Positions 1 to 8,620 of a stretch of DNA of 12,500 nt are shown piece by piece (position 1 is the stretch's first letter; each line of letters starts with the position of its first letter). The DNA is from Actinidia chinensis. Lineage: Eukaryota > Streptophyta > Magnoliopsida > Ericales > Actinidiaceae. A program made the translations under genes and the position numbers. The DNA is taken from positions 18,879,589 through 18,892,088 of the forward strand of contig CM018903.1 in the NCBI GenBank assembly GCA_009663005.1. Direction: 5' to 3'. The notes below the pieces were generated by a model. The model saw only the letters and a program-made list of their open reading frames with translations, did not search any database and was not told the DNA's origin.

Positions 1-511
1 CAAGCTCGGTAGGGTAACTGCGCCGAAGTTTGGCCAAGGAAGGCGGCGCTCCCGAGGCGTATCAGGAGACAGAAGGTAACTTACATGGCAAAATTCTCTC
101 TGACAACCCTTATGCCAGTATCGAGACATCGATGACATGATTGCATGCTACCAACCAGGCCCTAGGAGCATGGCTATGTCAGTTGCCTACTCACTGACAC
201 AACAGTCAACCCGTCCAGACACGCACTGAGCTATGCTATATAAGGCCAACCCTTATTCTCTAAAAGGTACACAAACTCAGCTGAAAATGTCTATCTCTCC
301 CTCTCTCTCTACATACATTTTTCAGTCATCTAACTTGACCATCAGAAAGTTATTTTTCAAAAATATCTTTGGCGGCAAATCTCACTATTTTGGTGTTGCA
401 CCTAAGCCATTGCCACCAGTGACTGTCTGCAGCCACCCTCGCCCACCGTAGGTCCACCGCATGTGTCTATCTTCGATTTCTTTCTTTCATTTCCTAAACT
501 CACTCCCCACA
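1..511 (+). mobile_element. Degenerate LTR 3' part (Tat/Retand-like), truncated by window start
   Basis: No host gene is seen here. The stretch has the layout of the 3' part of a plant Ty3/gypsy LTR: a TATA box at 237-243 in a short CG-poor context, a CT-rich leader at about 294-310, and an end in CCCCACA at 505-511 followed one base later by a primer-binding-site-like sequence. The upstream LTR boundary lies outside the window, so its length and the partner LTR are unknown. A 72-codon open frame starting at 233 lies inside this leader and has no recognisable protein character. The assignment to a Tat/Retand-type element is inferred from the primer site and leader style, not from a coding domain. 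Confidence 0.5.
237..243 (+). promoter_or_regulatory. Probable LTR TATA box
   Basis: TATATAA occurs in the context GCTATATAAGGCC, a typical TATA-box context, about 270 bases before the inferred LTR end. That spacing suits the U3/R boundary of an LTR promoter. Function is inferred from position only. Confidence 0.5.
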
Positions 512-512
512 A

Positions 513-531
513 TTGACGCCATCTATAGAAA
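513..531 (+). other. Decayed primer-binding site (tRNA-Asp-like)
   Basis: The sequence TTGACGCCATCTATAGAAA follows the inferred LTR end CA at 510-511. It resembles the plant gypsy primer site that begins TGGCGCC and pairs with the 3' end of tRNA-Asp. Compared with the form I remember for such elements, every difference is a G-to-A change, as expected from cytosine-methylation decay on the opposite strand. The comparison is from memory, so the exact tRNA is tentative. Confidence 0.5.
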
Positions 532-563
532 ATCGATTATAGACATCTGCAAAGTCAGATCTG

Positions 564-590
564 ATGGCATCACATAGCCCGTATTAAACT
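564..590 (+). pseudogene. Short gag start remnant after the first LTR
   Basis: An ATG at 564 opens a frame reading M-A-S-H-S-P and then stops after one more codon. Its place, about 30 bases after the primer site, is where gag should begin in a Tat-like element. Beyond about 585-600 the sequence becomes pyrimidine-rich and then turns into gag of a different style, so this looks like the broken edge of one element against another. Only a handful of codons support the call. Confidence 0.3.
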
Positions 591-599
591 TTTTTCTTT

Positions 600-1540
600 T
601 TCATTAAAGGATTGAGCAAACCTTTGACTAAACTCTCTTAGAGCCTGTTCTATAACTTTATAGGGAACAATGCAGGCGGAATTTGTTTTATCGTGAACAA
701 AACGGCATCCTTTAAAAAATTTATTTATAATTTTCAAGAAAAGGAGGATGAATCATTATATGCGTGTTGGGGAGATACAAGGACTTGTAAACAGCCACAC
801 CACACCATCGTTATGATACTGGTCGCATATTGAGTTACTTTTATGAGGGTATCTCACCCAAACCAAGCAGTTCATTAACATGATGTGCAATGGGCAGTTT
901 ATGAGAAAGAGCCCTGAAGAAGCTCTGGACTTCTTCGATGAATTAGTAGAAAACAACCAATATTGGGACTTTTCATATTCTGCTTATAAAATAAGAAATG
1001 AATCCAAACACATCTGGACACGAGAAATACACATTACGAGAACATGACGACTTGCAAACAAAATATGCTAAATTAGCTAGGAAGTTAGAAACTCTAGAAT
1101 TGAAGAAAATCCATGAAGTGAGCACATTGTCTAGCAATGAAGAAATATGTCATTTGTGATAGACAAGGGCATTCTACAGTTGGATGCCTTACTTTACCAG
1201 CATTTAAATAAGTTTTAAATGGAGAGCAAAGTTCATTCAATACTCTTAACCAACCACAAAAACCCTTTAATAATGCATTCTCAATTACATACAACCATGG
1301 ATGGAATCATCCTAATTTTTCATGGAGAAACACTGTGGGAATACAAATTTTGGGGCACTAGGGCAAAATTCTGGCCCATCATAGCAACATGCCAATCCAG
1401 TGGAACCGGGTCCTCATGGATATCAAAACTCAGGTCAAGTAAATGGTCTGCAAGGCCTTTTTCAAAACCAAAACCAAATGTGTACCAGCCACCTAAAAAA
1501 GGGAATCTAGAGGACACGTTACAGACTTTAATTTAGAGTT
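600..1540 (+). pseudogene. gag: Athila-like gag (capsid and zinc knuckle), broken
   Basis: Gag makes the capsid/nucleocapsid shell that packages retrotransposon RNA in the cytoplasm. From about 747 the frame reads DESLYACWGRYKDL, then after a small slip a YFYEG block (836-850), then after another slip at about 862 a block with NMMCNG and SPEEALDFFDEL, all typical of the plant Ty3/gypsy gag core. A coiled, charged stretch follows (1040-1140, including KLETLELKK). The CX2CX4HX4C zinc knuckle lies at 1148-1187, with Cys at 1148 and 1155, His at 1170 and Cys at 1185; a 2-base loss between the first two cysteines puts it out of frame. An NFSWRN motif follows near 1315-1332. About 600-740 is poorly recognisable and the usual N-terminal half of gag is missing. 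The lineage is inferred from motif style. Confidence 0.8.
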
Positions 1541-2095
1541 AACAAGTAGCGTAGAATTAGAACCAACATGCCATTGGAGACATTAGAACCCAACTGACCA
1601 AGTTGACTACAGCTGTGGGTGGGTTATAGAATGAGAAAGGGAAGTTCCCTGCTCAACCATAAGCAAATCCACAAGGCCAACATGTTCTGGATACCTCTAT
1701 AGCATCAGGTACACACTTAGAACACCTAAAATTTATTACTACTTTGAGAAGTGGTAAGGAGATTGAAAAGATTATTTATCAAAACCCAGCCCACATTGGG
1801 GCTCATAAATATCTACGGTGAGTTTTGAGAACCTAGAACCTTTGAACAATGAGTCAGAAAGTGTATCTGATAAAAGGAAAAGAACCAATGCCTTGTCCAA
1901 TACCAGCACCATATCCACAAAAACTCAGATTGCCGTAAAAGAGAACATCAAATGCTAAAATTTACTAGCTCTTCGAGCAAGTGAAAATCAATATTCCCTT
2001 ACTAGATGCTATAAAGTAAATTCATGCATATGTGAAATGTTTAAAAGATTTATGTACAGTAAAGTGCACAATGCAGGTGCAAAAAGGCACTTTTA
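1541..2095 (+). pseudogene. Gag-protease linker of the outer element, decayed
   Basis: This stretch joins gag to protease in the outer element and is not a separate gene. Frames change repeatedly. Recognisable fragments include a block at about 1982-2017 reading VKINIPLLDAIK, followed by a stop and then a block ending KDLCTVK near 2064; both are characteristic of the region just before protease in this plant lineage. Between roughly 1541 and 1980 only low-similarity linker-like sequence is seen. No other gene or RNA was recognised. Confidence 0.6.
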
Positions 2096-2623
2096 ATGGA
2101 GCAAGCGAGTTCAATAATTAAGACTATGAAAGCCCCAAAATATAAGGATCCTGGGTGTGCGAAAATATCTATTGTCATAGGGGCTACTCGAATTGAACAT
2201 GCTTTATTGGATTTAGGTGCAAGTGTTAACCTATTACCTTACTCTGTGTATAAATAACTGGGATTGGGAGAGTTAAAACCAACCAACGTCACTCTCCAAC
2301 TAGCAGATAAGAGTACTAGAGTACCTAAAGGTATGGTTGAGGATGTCTTGATACAAGTTGATAAATTTTATTTTTCTGTTGACTTTATCGTATTGGCCAC
2401 TCAACTAGTATCAAATCTACAAACCCAAATTCCCATTATTCTAGGTCCCCCATTTCTAGCAACCTCAGATGCATTTATCCAATGCAAAAATGGAGTGATG
2501 CGACTAGCATTTAGTAGTATGACTTGTGAACTAAATATTTTCAATGTAGCCAAGCAAGTAAGGGACGAGGGTGAGATACAAGAGGTGAGTAGTATTGAGA
2601 GTATAATGGAAGACTGCATGTAG
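2096..2623 (+). pseudogene. Aspartic protease of the Athila-like outer element
   Basis: The retroviral-type aspartic protease cuts the gag-pol polyprotein. One frame runs through this stretch. The active-site block reads LLDLGASVNLLPYSVYK (about 2204-2254), where D-L-G-A-S is the DxGA-type catalytic motif. It is followed by LGLGELKPT, LQLADKS and the flap-like VEDVLIQVDKFYF. The hydrophobic ILGPPFLAT block (2438-2464) is the second conserved protease signature, with a Pro at its fifth position. A TAA stop at 2255-2257 interrupts the frame just after the active site and a TAG stop at 2621-2623 follows the domain. Both are compatible with Gln codons altered by C-to-T change. With those exceptions this is the best preserved coding stretch of the window. 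Confidence 0.85.
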
Positions 2624-2918
2624 ACCTCCCTTTACTCTAATCCACTTGAAACATGTTTAGTAAATCCAACAACTATTGAGTACAGTTTGAATGCGGAAGT
2701 TAAGTTATTATACTCTTTATTGGACACTAATGATATTTGTGAGTTAAAAAGCTAGGCACCAAAATTTGACGAATTGTCGTCCAATAAAAATAAAATTCTT
2801 CCTCCGAATGTTTAATCTCCTACTTTAGAGTTAAAAATTCTACCATCAAACTTAAAGTACGTATTTTTAGGTGAAAAAAGACATTTCCAGTGGTAATTTC
2901 GTCCAGTCTTAATAGAAA
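2624..2918 (+). pseudogene. pol: Start of pol (before reverse transcriptase) of outer element, interrupted
   Basis: The protease frame continues without a shift to about 2881, crossing TAG at 2753-2755 and TAA at 2813-2815. Blocks such as NPLETCLV, EVKLLYSLLD and LELKILPSNLKYVFLG (2825-2872) are the linker and approach to reverse transcriptase in Athila-like elements. A one-base slip near 2882 leads into FPVVISSSLNR (2884-2916). The gene is then split by the inner retrotransposon at 2919. The continuation is at 12391, after one copy of the 5-bp duplication, in the same frame. Confidence 0.75.
2914..2918. repeat. Left target-site duplication AGAAA
   Basis: AGAAA immediately precedes the TG start of the left LTR and is repeated exactly at 12391-12395 after the CA end of the right LTR. 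Five bases is the usual duplication size for Ty3/gypsy integration. The reading frame of the interrupted pol gene is also consistent with this as the insertion point. Confidence 0.9.
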
Positions 2919-3078
2919 TGTAATGCCCCGAATCTGTAAAATTTCATAAATCGTAAGAATCTTGGCATGTATGCCAATTAAGTAAAGTAATAAAGATTTA
3001 AGAGTCAAAAAGACCCGAATATAAGTTAGAATAATTCAAGACTTAAGATTTTAAGGTTTCTGCCCAGTTTTCTCTTGG

Positions 3079-3272
3079 CGGTCGACGCCCATTATGGAGT
3101 TCGAACGCCTAGGCAATAATGAAAATTTCAGGTCTCGCCTATTTCGAAACCTGTAGGGAGGGAGTTTGAACGCCAGATTTAAAAATCATTCTTAGAGTTC
3201 GAATGCCTAAAGAAGCGTTGTTTTGAACGCCAGCGTCCGAACGCTTCTTAAAGGAACGTTCGAACGCAACAG
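3079..3272. repeat. CG-rich palindromic motif cluster, left LTR U3
   Basis: Variants of the motif TTCGAACGCC recur about every 20-40 bases: near 3100, 3164 (TTTGAACGCC), 3199 (TTCGAATGCC), 3223, 3236 and 3257. The copy at 3257-3266, CGTTCGAACG, is a perfect palindrome. One ~40-base unit (3211-3250) corresponds to the unit present three times in the right LTR. Such clusters in U3 often serve as binding sites, but nothing in the sequence proves this. Confidence 0.7.
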
Positions 3273-3365
3273 TTAAAAATGACAAGAAAAAGGGAACACC
3301 GGAGTTACAATGGGGGGGGAAGACACATGGATGATTTCCCATGTGTATCAGCAAACATATACACA

Positions 3366-3374
3366 TATAAAAAA
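3366..3374 (+). promoter_or_regulatory. Possible TATA box of left LTR
   Basis: TATAAAAAA lies about 450 bases into the LTR, downstream of the palindromic motif cluster and just upstream of the long purine tract. That order is plausible for a U3 promoter. The aligned place in the right LTR (near 10645) has lost the motif and reads CACAATACCACAC. The promoter role is inferred from position. Confidence 0.35.
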
Positions 3375-3413
3375 TTAACTCCTCCACCAAACTTCATATA
3401 CAAACACACAGAC

Positions 3414-3499
3414 GGATGAGAGAGGAGAGAGAAGAAGAAAAAAGAGAAGGAAAGAGAGGGAAGAAAAAAGAAGGAAGAAGAAGAAGAGGAAGGGAGAGC
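3414..3499 (+). repeat. GA-rich purine tract, left LTR
   Basis: About 85 bases are almost purely A and G (repeated GAGAGGA, GAAGAA and AAAAG words). The same tract is about 67 bases in the right LTR (10693-10759). It gives rise to long Ser/Phe/Leu-rich open frames on the minus strand that are not genes. A transcribed GA-rich leader is one reading of it. Confidence 0.75.
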
Positions 3500-3792
3500 T
3501 GGGAAGTTCAATTATCTTGCCATTAGAAGCTTCAAGCTCAGATTCTAAGAGAGGTATATACCTTAAAGCAAATATCATAAATCTATGTATTTGTATAGTT
3601 TAGGGTTTTAGTTTGGTTTAAACTTAGATCCCCTTATGATTTAATGGTTATTTAGGTTGAAATTGAAGATGATGGTCCCATTGAGGCTAGAATTAGTATC
3701 CTAAAAAACCTCCTAAAGATTGGAGTTGATTGTGTGAGTTTTGGTAGAAATTCGTAGGTTCAAGTTATGTTCATAAATGTCAAACCCATGTG

Positions 3793-3905
3793 AGCGTACG
3801 AACGCCCAAGAACAGCGTACGAGAGCCCCAATGATGGAGTGCGAACACCAAGCGTTTTTTCGAAAGCCAGGACTTTGCCATGAAACAGGGAGTTCGAAGT
3901 CTAGA
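3793..3905. repeat. Second palindromic motif zone, left LTR
   Basis: Further decayed copies of the same motif occur here (GCGTACGAACGCC, GCGTACGAGAGCC, GTGCGAACACC, GTTCGAAG). They align with the better preserved copies at 11033-11120 in the right LTR. The left copies carry more substitutions away from the palindrome. Confidence 0.6.
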
Positions 3906-4131
3906 CCACTTTCAGGAGAATTGCCTTTTCCTTAGAACTTTAAATATTGCCAAAGTTATATAGGGCTCTTGATAGATTATATCAAGATTCGACAACTGAC
4001 TAAGAAGAGTTGGACTTAGAATTAAGCATATCTAAGTTAAGTTGAAAGTCATATTAGCAATTAGTGATTCAATAAACTTAGTATTGACAATTGCTTACTA
4101 ATTGTAGGGACAACAGGTTAGCACTAGCAAG

Positions 4132-4152
4132 AAAAAAAAAAAAAAAAAAAAA
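4132..4152 (+). repeat. A21 homopolymer in left LTR
   Basis: A run of 21 A residues sits between AGCAAG and CCAAGTGAG. At the matching place in the right LTR (about 11385-11402) the sequence reads CAAGAGAACCAAGG with no run. It is either replication slippage after insertion or an assembly artefact. Confidence 0.85.
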
Positions 4153-5152
4153 CCAAGTGAGTAAACATAAGCTATTGAACAAAAACTTATGTATGTTAAA
4201 AATGTTTTCATGTATTAGTATATACAAAGGTTTTTCATTTTTCAATGCATCAACATTATGTTTAAATATAATGCCATGACTTCAAATGTTGTACGATATG
4301 TTGTTAGTCTATGTCCGAAACCCCAGGTGATGTTTTGATGATTTAAATGCTCTAGCATGACTTTACACGAAAAGCAATGTAGTTTAAAGTAGGTATGCAT
4401 GGTATACTCGGGTTCCTATCTTGGGGGGACTTTAATCAAGCTAGATAGTCCTTAGACGGATGGGGGACGTGAAATAAGGACCCTCGGTACGATTAGAGAT
4501 CCTTTGGCCTAAAGAGCCCCCATTAGCCTATACGGCCTAGTTAGTATTTATGCGAGTTTTACACCCTACGATATGTGCATTGATTTCAAGAAGAGATGAA
4601 TTGTTTATGCTACGGTATGTTTATGATATATGTGAATTAAGTTAGTGAGCTTCAAGTTAAAGAAATGAAATTACATGCTTATGTGAACTATGATATGTAT
4701 GATATTGAAAACAATCCATGGTATTTTGTGTTTGTTCATGCATTTATGTTATTCAAAAGCTTTAGCTTACCGTTTTCAAAAACCTTTTCAAGAAGCCAAA
4801 GCGAAGAAAACCATAGACGAGAGTTGTGAAGCATAGATGTGTTTTGATAGCCCAGGGCTTTGTATGTATTTTGGGGCTAGGGACCGATTTTTTTTGTCTT
4901 GCCAGTTATGTATGATTTAAGTTTAGCTTGGGAATGATGTAAGTTTTAAATACTAGACACAGCTTTGCATGTACGGTATGGAAGTGGAACTTCCTTATTT
5001 TAGTATGATTACGTTGTACGCCAAAAGAAAAAATATTATGGCATTTTGAATGAGAATGCAAGGTTACAGGTAAGGTTGGCCTGGCGGGCAAGACTCGCGG
5101 CCTTTCACGTTCCACGATCCGCCATAGGCCGGGTTGCGGGGCGTGACAGAGG

Positions 5153-5166
5153 TGGTCTTCAGAGCA
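5153..5166 (+). other. Primer-binding site, initiator tRNA-Met type, degraded
   Basis: TGGTCTTCAGAGCA begins four bases after the left LTR end. It matches the beginning and end of the TGGTATCAGAGC primer site used with initiator tRNA-Met by many plant LTR retrotransposons, with altered bases in the middle. Its position directly downstream of the LTR supports the call. Confidence 0.75.
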
Positions 5167-5343
5167 CAAGAGTTGTAGTTTAAACATAACGAGTATAGGT
5201 TAAACCAATGGTAGGTCACGCTAGATATAAATCTACGACAACTAGAATATACGCCTAAGTGATGTATGTATAAGCTATAATAGATTCAGTTGTAGCTATG
5301 TGATTGAGCTATAGCTAAACCGTTTGATGTATTTGTTGAAGTT
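5167..5343 (+). other. Leader between primer site and gag of inner element
   Basis: About 180 AT-rich bases with no recognisable gene, repeat or RNA. The position corresponds to the untranslated leader and packaging region of the retrotransposon transcript. Confidence 0.5.
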
Positions 5344-6310
5344 ATGCCGCCTAGGAAGAGGCCGAGGTCGTAGAGGGGAGCCAGAGCCTGAAGACCGAGA
5401 AGTTGACGTATAGAGGAGGAATTTTATGAGGGACGTGTTCCAAGTTGGTCCATGATGTCCATAATATAATAACACGATGAAAGCACCGCAACAACCGGCA
5501 ATGCCAATGGCCGTACCACCAGAGCGATGCCACGTCCCAAAATTAAACAATTCCATAGCTGAGACCTCCAACTCTTCTATGGAACTGCCGACGTCCCATG
5601 ACTGTAGAGTCTTGGCTCTTGGGAATCGAGAGGGTTTTCGATCCTTGCCATTCACCGATTAACAAAGTGATTTTGTGCCAACATTCATGTTTTGAAGGAG
5701 CCGCACTGATTTGGTGGCAATTGAAGACGCCACTAGCGCCATGATTGTTATGGCCTAGATTCTTGGAAGTGGTTCAACGAGGAGTATTTCCTCGAGATGG
5801 TCCTAGATTCAGAAATTCAAGAGTTTTTTGAATTTAAAGCACGGGAACAGGATCGTATTAGTGTACAATGCCAAAGTTTATGGACTATCACGATATGCCC
5901 CCACATTGTGCGACGGAATCTCCGGTCAAGGCGAGAAGGTTTTGAAGCTAGATTACGATGTAATATCAAAGAATAAGTGAAATATTGCGGTTACACTACT
6001 CATCAGGAGTTCTTCATGCAACCCCTAATTGCTGAGGAATCCTTGAATTAGATGTCTCGTCAATTCCGTGAAATCGAAAGAAGAGGATTGGTGAAATGTG
6101 AATAGGGAAATTTCAAAGACGACGACAAAAGTTTCAGGACGTCAAGTGGGAATTCATCAGCCCAGCAAGAAATGTTGTCAGTCAAGGAAGTAGTAGATCC
6201 AATGAGTTGGCCGACATGTCCAACGTATCCAGAAAAGCATTGGGTGGTGTCGCATGGGAAGTTAGATCTTGTTATGGGTGTGGCCAAGAGGCACCAATTT
6301 AGAGTTGTCT
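5344..6310 (+). pseudogene. gag: Chromovirus gag of inner element, shattered
   Basis: The likely gag start is the ATG at 5344, which reads MPPRKRPRS before a TAG; a basic, Pro/Arg-rich N-terminus is usual for chromovirus gag. Capsid-domain pieces follow in several frames: RRFEARLRCNIKE (5934-5972), then LIAEESLN (6025-6048), a TAG, and MSRQFREIERRG (6052-6087), equivalent to the C-terminal part of the Retrotrans_gag domain. The zinc knuckle is at about 6270-6308: CYGCGQE (6270-6290) is intact, then base losses put the His (6292-6294) and last Cys (6306-6308) in other frames. The first ~500 bases after the start are hard to align. There are stops in every frame, so no product is expected. Confidence 0.75.
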
Positions 6311-7140
6311 TATGAGAAGTAAAATTCAATGAGTGGGAACATCGGCATCAGCCTCATAACAGCTCCAATGCCTCCGCTTAAAGGAAAATAATCGCCACTA
6401 CAAGGTCGAGCTTTGGGTCCTTGTAACCAGGAAATACCCCAGCTACCCCACCCATCCGTTGTGTCAGGTAGCTTTACCATTCTGTGGTCAACCGCACAGG
6501 CATTCTTATGGATCAGGTCCAGCATTCATTCGTTTCAATTCTTTTGAGCGTTATTTAACTACCACTACCTCCCCAGTACCTCTCGAATATGAGTTATTAG
6601 TATCATTGCCCTTTTCGGGGATTCTAGTTGTGTGAACAGAGTTTATAATTCATGTGAGATTCGTTTCATAATTCCTATGTATGTAGACCTTATACCCTTA
6701 GAGATGCATGATTTTTGATGACGTAATCCTAGGATGGATTGTTGTTTTCCTACCGTGCACTCATGATTGCGAACTTAACGAGTAGTGTTCCACTCGTTTG
6801 CTATTCAGGACTAATCTTTGAAGGAGTAGGCATTTTGGCCTCCTCCCTACCTCAATTCTTCTATGAAAGCTCGTCGCTTATCCAGAAAGAGAGTCAAGCA
6901 GTCTTATGCGTGTATTCAACACTCATGTCTCTCCACCCAACCTTAGAGATATGCATGTTTTTCGGGAATTTTCCGATGTCTTTCCACTGAGTTACCAGGT
7001 TCCTTATTGGATCGAGAGATTGAGTTTTATATAGATCTGAATCTGGGTTACTAGACCTATTTCGAAAGGCCCCCTAATCGCATTTCGTCCTTAGATTGAA
7101 AGAATGAAGATTCAAACTCCCAGATCTGTTAGAGAAGATT
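6311..7140 (+). pseudogene. Aspartic protease and linker to reverse transcriptase, inner element
   Basis: A degraded catalytic site lies near 6511-6540, where the bases resemble a D-S-G-A-type motif followed by HSFVS but the Ser-Gly-Ala part is out of frame. A frame segment containing CEIRF and VDLIPLEMHDF covers about 6654-6716. The second protease signature appears at about 6720-6741 as VILG followed by Trp, a shortened form of the usual ILGMDW. Blocks downstream (VFHS-like, SGLIFEGVGIL near 6807-6839, then LPGSLLDREIEFYIDL near 6996-7040) form the linker leading into reverse transcriptase. The 83-codon open frame at 6739-6990 is a fragment of this linker, not an independent gene. Confidence 0.7.
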
Positions 7141-7740
7141 ATTTCGTCCGGGCGTTTCACCTTGGGGGGCGCTCCAGTGTTGTTTTGTACGAAAGAAAGA
7201 CCGAACAATGAGTTATGCATTGGATTACCGAGAGCTGAATAAGGTTAACCATTAAGATAGTACCCTTTGCCAAGGGTGGATGATTTGTTTGATAAGCTTC
7301 AAGGTGCCCAGTGTTCTCAAAGATTGATTTGAGATCAGGTTATCCCCAGCTAAAGGTTAGAGTGAGCGACATAGAGAAGACACTTTTTCTCAAAAAAAAA
7401 AAAAACTAGTACGGCCATTATGAATTTCTTGTTATGCCGTTCAGAGTCCACCAATTCGCCAAGCCGATTCATGGACTTGATGAATCAGTAGTCAAACTTT
7501 TCTTGATGAATTCGTTATTGTTTGTTCATGATTATATCACGTTAGTATATTCCTAAAAATTTTGCAGAACTGAGGCAACACTTAAGGTGGTTTTTGCAAA
7601 CGATTGCGGAATAGAAATTGTATGCCAAACTGAAGAAGTGCGAGTTTTGCTATCAAGTGTGACGTTTTTTAGGACACATCATCAGTGTAGATGAGTGTCC
7701 GTTGATCCTCACAAAGTCCAAGCCATTGTTAATTGAACCG
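7141..7740 (+). pseudogene. pol: Reverse transcriptase of inner element, catalytically dead
   Basis: Reverse transcriptase copies element RNA into DNA. Blocks in order: a GAPVLF-like segment (7169-7186), DYRELNKV (7223-7246), SKIDLRSGYPQLKV and the following IEKT (7317-7382), YGHYEFLVMPF (7410-7442), the catalytic region (about 7511-7550), LYAKLKKCEF (7618-7647), FLGHIISVDE (7666-7695) and VDPHKVQAIVN (7701-7733) ending at TGA 7734-7736 where Trp is expected. The catalytic F/YVDD box reads V-H-D-Y, so both adjacent aspartates are not preserved together. An A14 run (7392-7405) replaces a few codons between two conserved blocks. The blocks fall in different frames. Confidence 0.85.
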
Positions 7741-8320
7741 AGGGCCACGAAGTGTGACAGAAGTTAGGATTTTTTATGGGGTTTAGCTGGGTAAAATTAT
7801 CGGAGTTTGTGAGGATTTCTCCTTGCGAATTGCAATGCCTTTTGACACAGCTAACGGCGAAGAACGTTCCATTCTAATGAATGAGAAAGCGGAGAAGAGC
7901 TTTCATATTGAGAAACGATTATTATCCGCACAATTTAGGCTTTTGCCTTCCGGAACTTAATGGTTTCCATGAATATCAGCGATTCTCACATCGAGGGTTA
8001 TGATGTGGTTCTAATGCAACAGTGGGAAGTGATGCCTATGCCTCAAGACAATTGAGACCACATGAAGAAGAATTATCCGACTCAGGTTTATAGTTAGCCG
8101 CATATGGATTCGCGTTGAAGATTTGGCGGTCATTCTTGTATGGATCACTGTGAAAGTCTTCACGGATCATAAACTTGAGTAACTTTTACCCAGAAGGAAC
8201 AAACCTAGACAGAAAGATGGCGGGAGTTGATAAAAGATTACGATGTTCTTATTTCAGATCACCCATGAAAAGCCAACGTGGTTTAGCCGACGCTTTCAGC
8301 CGCAAGTCGCAGTCAATCTA
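7741..8320 (+). pseudogene. RNase H of inner element, decayed
   Basis: RNase H removes the RNA strand during reverse transcription. A degraded YSDAS-type block, carrying the first catalytic Asp, lies near 7974-8000 and is followed by a VLMQ-like piece. YASRQLRPHE is intact at 8037-8066. A VFTDHK-like block is readable at about 8156-8173. RWRELIKDYDVLISDHP (8215-8265) is followed by TGA and then KANVV, and ADAFSRKS (8286-8309) marks the usual C-terminal end of the domain. Two further frame changes separate these blocks. Confidence 0.8.
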
Positions 8321-8620
8321 GCATGTCTAATTCGTCCCAAGTACCCCTGAATCGATGAGTAGAGAGAGCAGAGATCGAGTAGTTGCCAGTTGCAAACAGA
8401 CACTACCTACCATGCCTACTACAATGCTTTCTAATACCATGATCGCTTCAACCGACCTTGATATAAATTGTAAAGCACGACAACCAAAGATTCATACTTG
8501 TTAAAAGTTTATGAAGAGATGTTAGTGAAATCCAAAGCCGTTTTACTTTTACAGATAGGGCAACTTATGTTTCAGGCCCGTTAGTGTCCAACATACCCGA
8601 AGTCAAAAGACAATTTTTAG
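8321..8620 (+). pseudogene. RNase H to integrase linker, inner element
   Basis: About 300 bases between ADAFSRKS and the integrase zinc finger. No reliable motif was recognised. By position it is the low-conservation tether between RNase H and integrase, in several frames and with stops. No other gene or RNA is seen. Confidence 0.5.

Larger units (their letters stand above)
2919..5148 (+). repeat. Left LTR of inner element (2.23 kb)
   Basis: Starts TGTAATGCCCCG and ends CGGGGCGTGACA, an imperfect 12-bp inverted terminal pair with TG...CA ends. It aligns by eye along its whole length with 10141-12390, for example the shared CATAGGCCGGGTTGCGG block near the 3' end and the purine tract in the middle. 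Differences include substitutions, many at CpG sites, and frequent one- to few-base indels. Three larger differences are an A21 run at 4132-4152 present only here, two fewer minisatellite units near 3211-3250, and an extra ~20 bases near 3079-3108. It holds no gene; the open frames on the minus strand at 3139-3578 come from simple purine/pyrimidine sequence. Confidence 0.92.

Noticed and set aside
1219..1536. A 105-codon plus-strand open frame starting with ATG
   Set aside because: Most of it lies out of frame with the gag zinc knuckle and the NFSWRN block, which read in another frame over the same bases. Only its last few codons resemble the gag tail.
3139..3578. Three overlapping minus-strand open frames rich in Ser, Phe and Leu
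   Set aside because: They are translations of the simple GA-rich purine tract and surrounding LTR; no domain is present and the right LTR does not preserve them.
4906..5655. Minus-strand open frames of 93 and 119 codons around the left LTR end and the gag start
   Set aside because: They run antisense to the LTR end, primer site and gag; there is no domain, and the + strand reading explains the sequence.
6739..6990. An 83-codon open frame that could be taken for a small membrane protein
   Set aside because: It covers the protease end and the linker to reverse transcriptase of the inner element, and its hydrophobic look comes from frame mixing.
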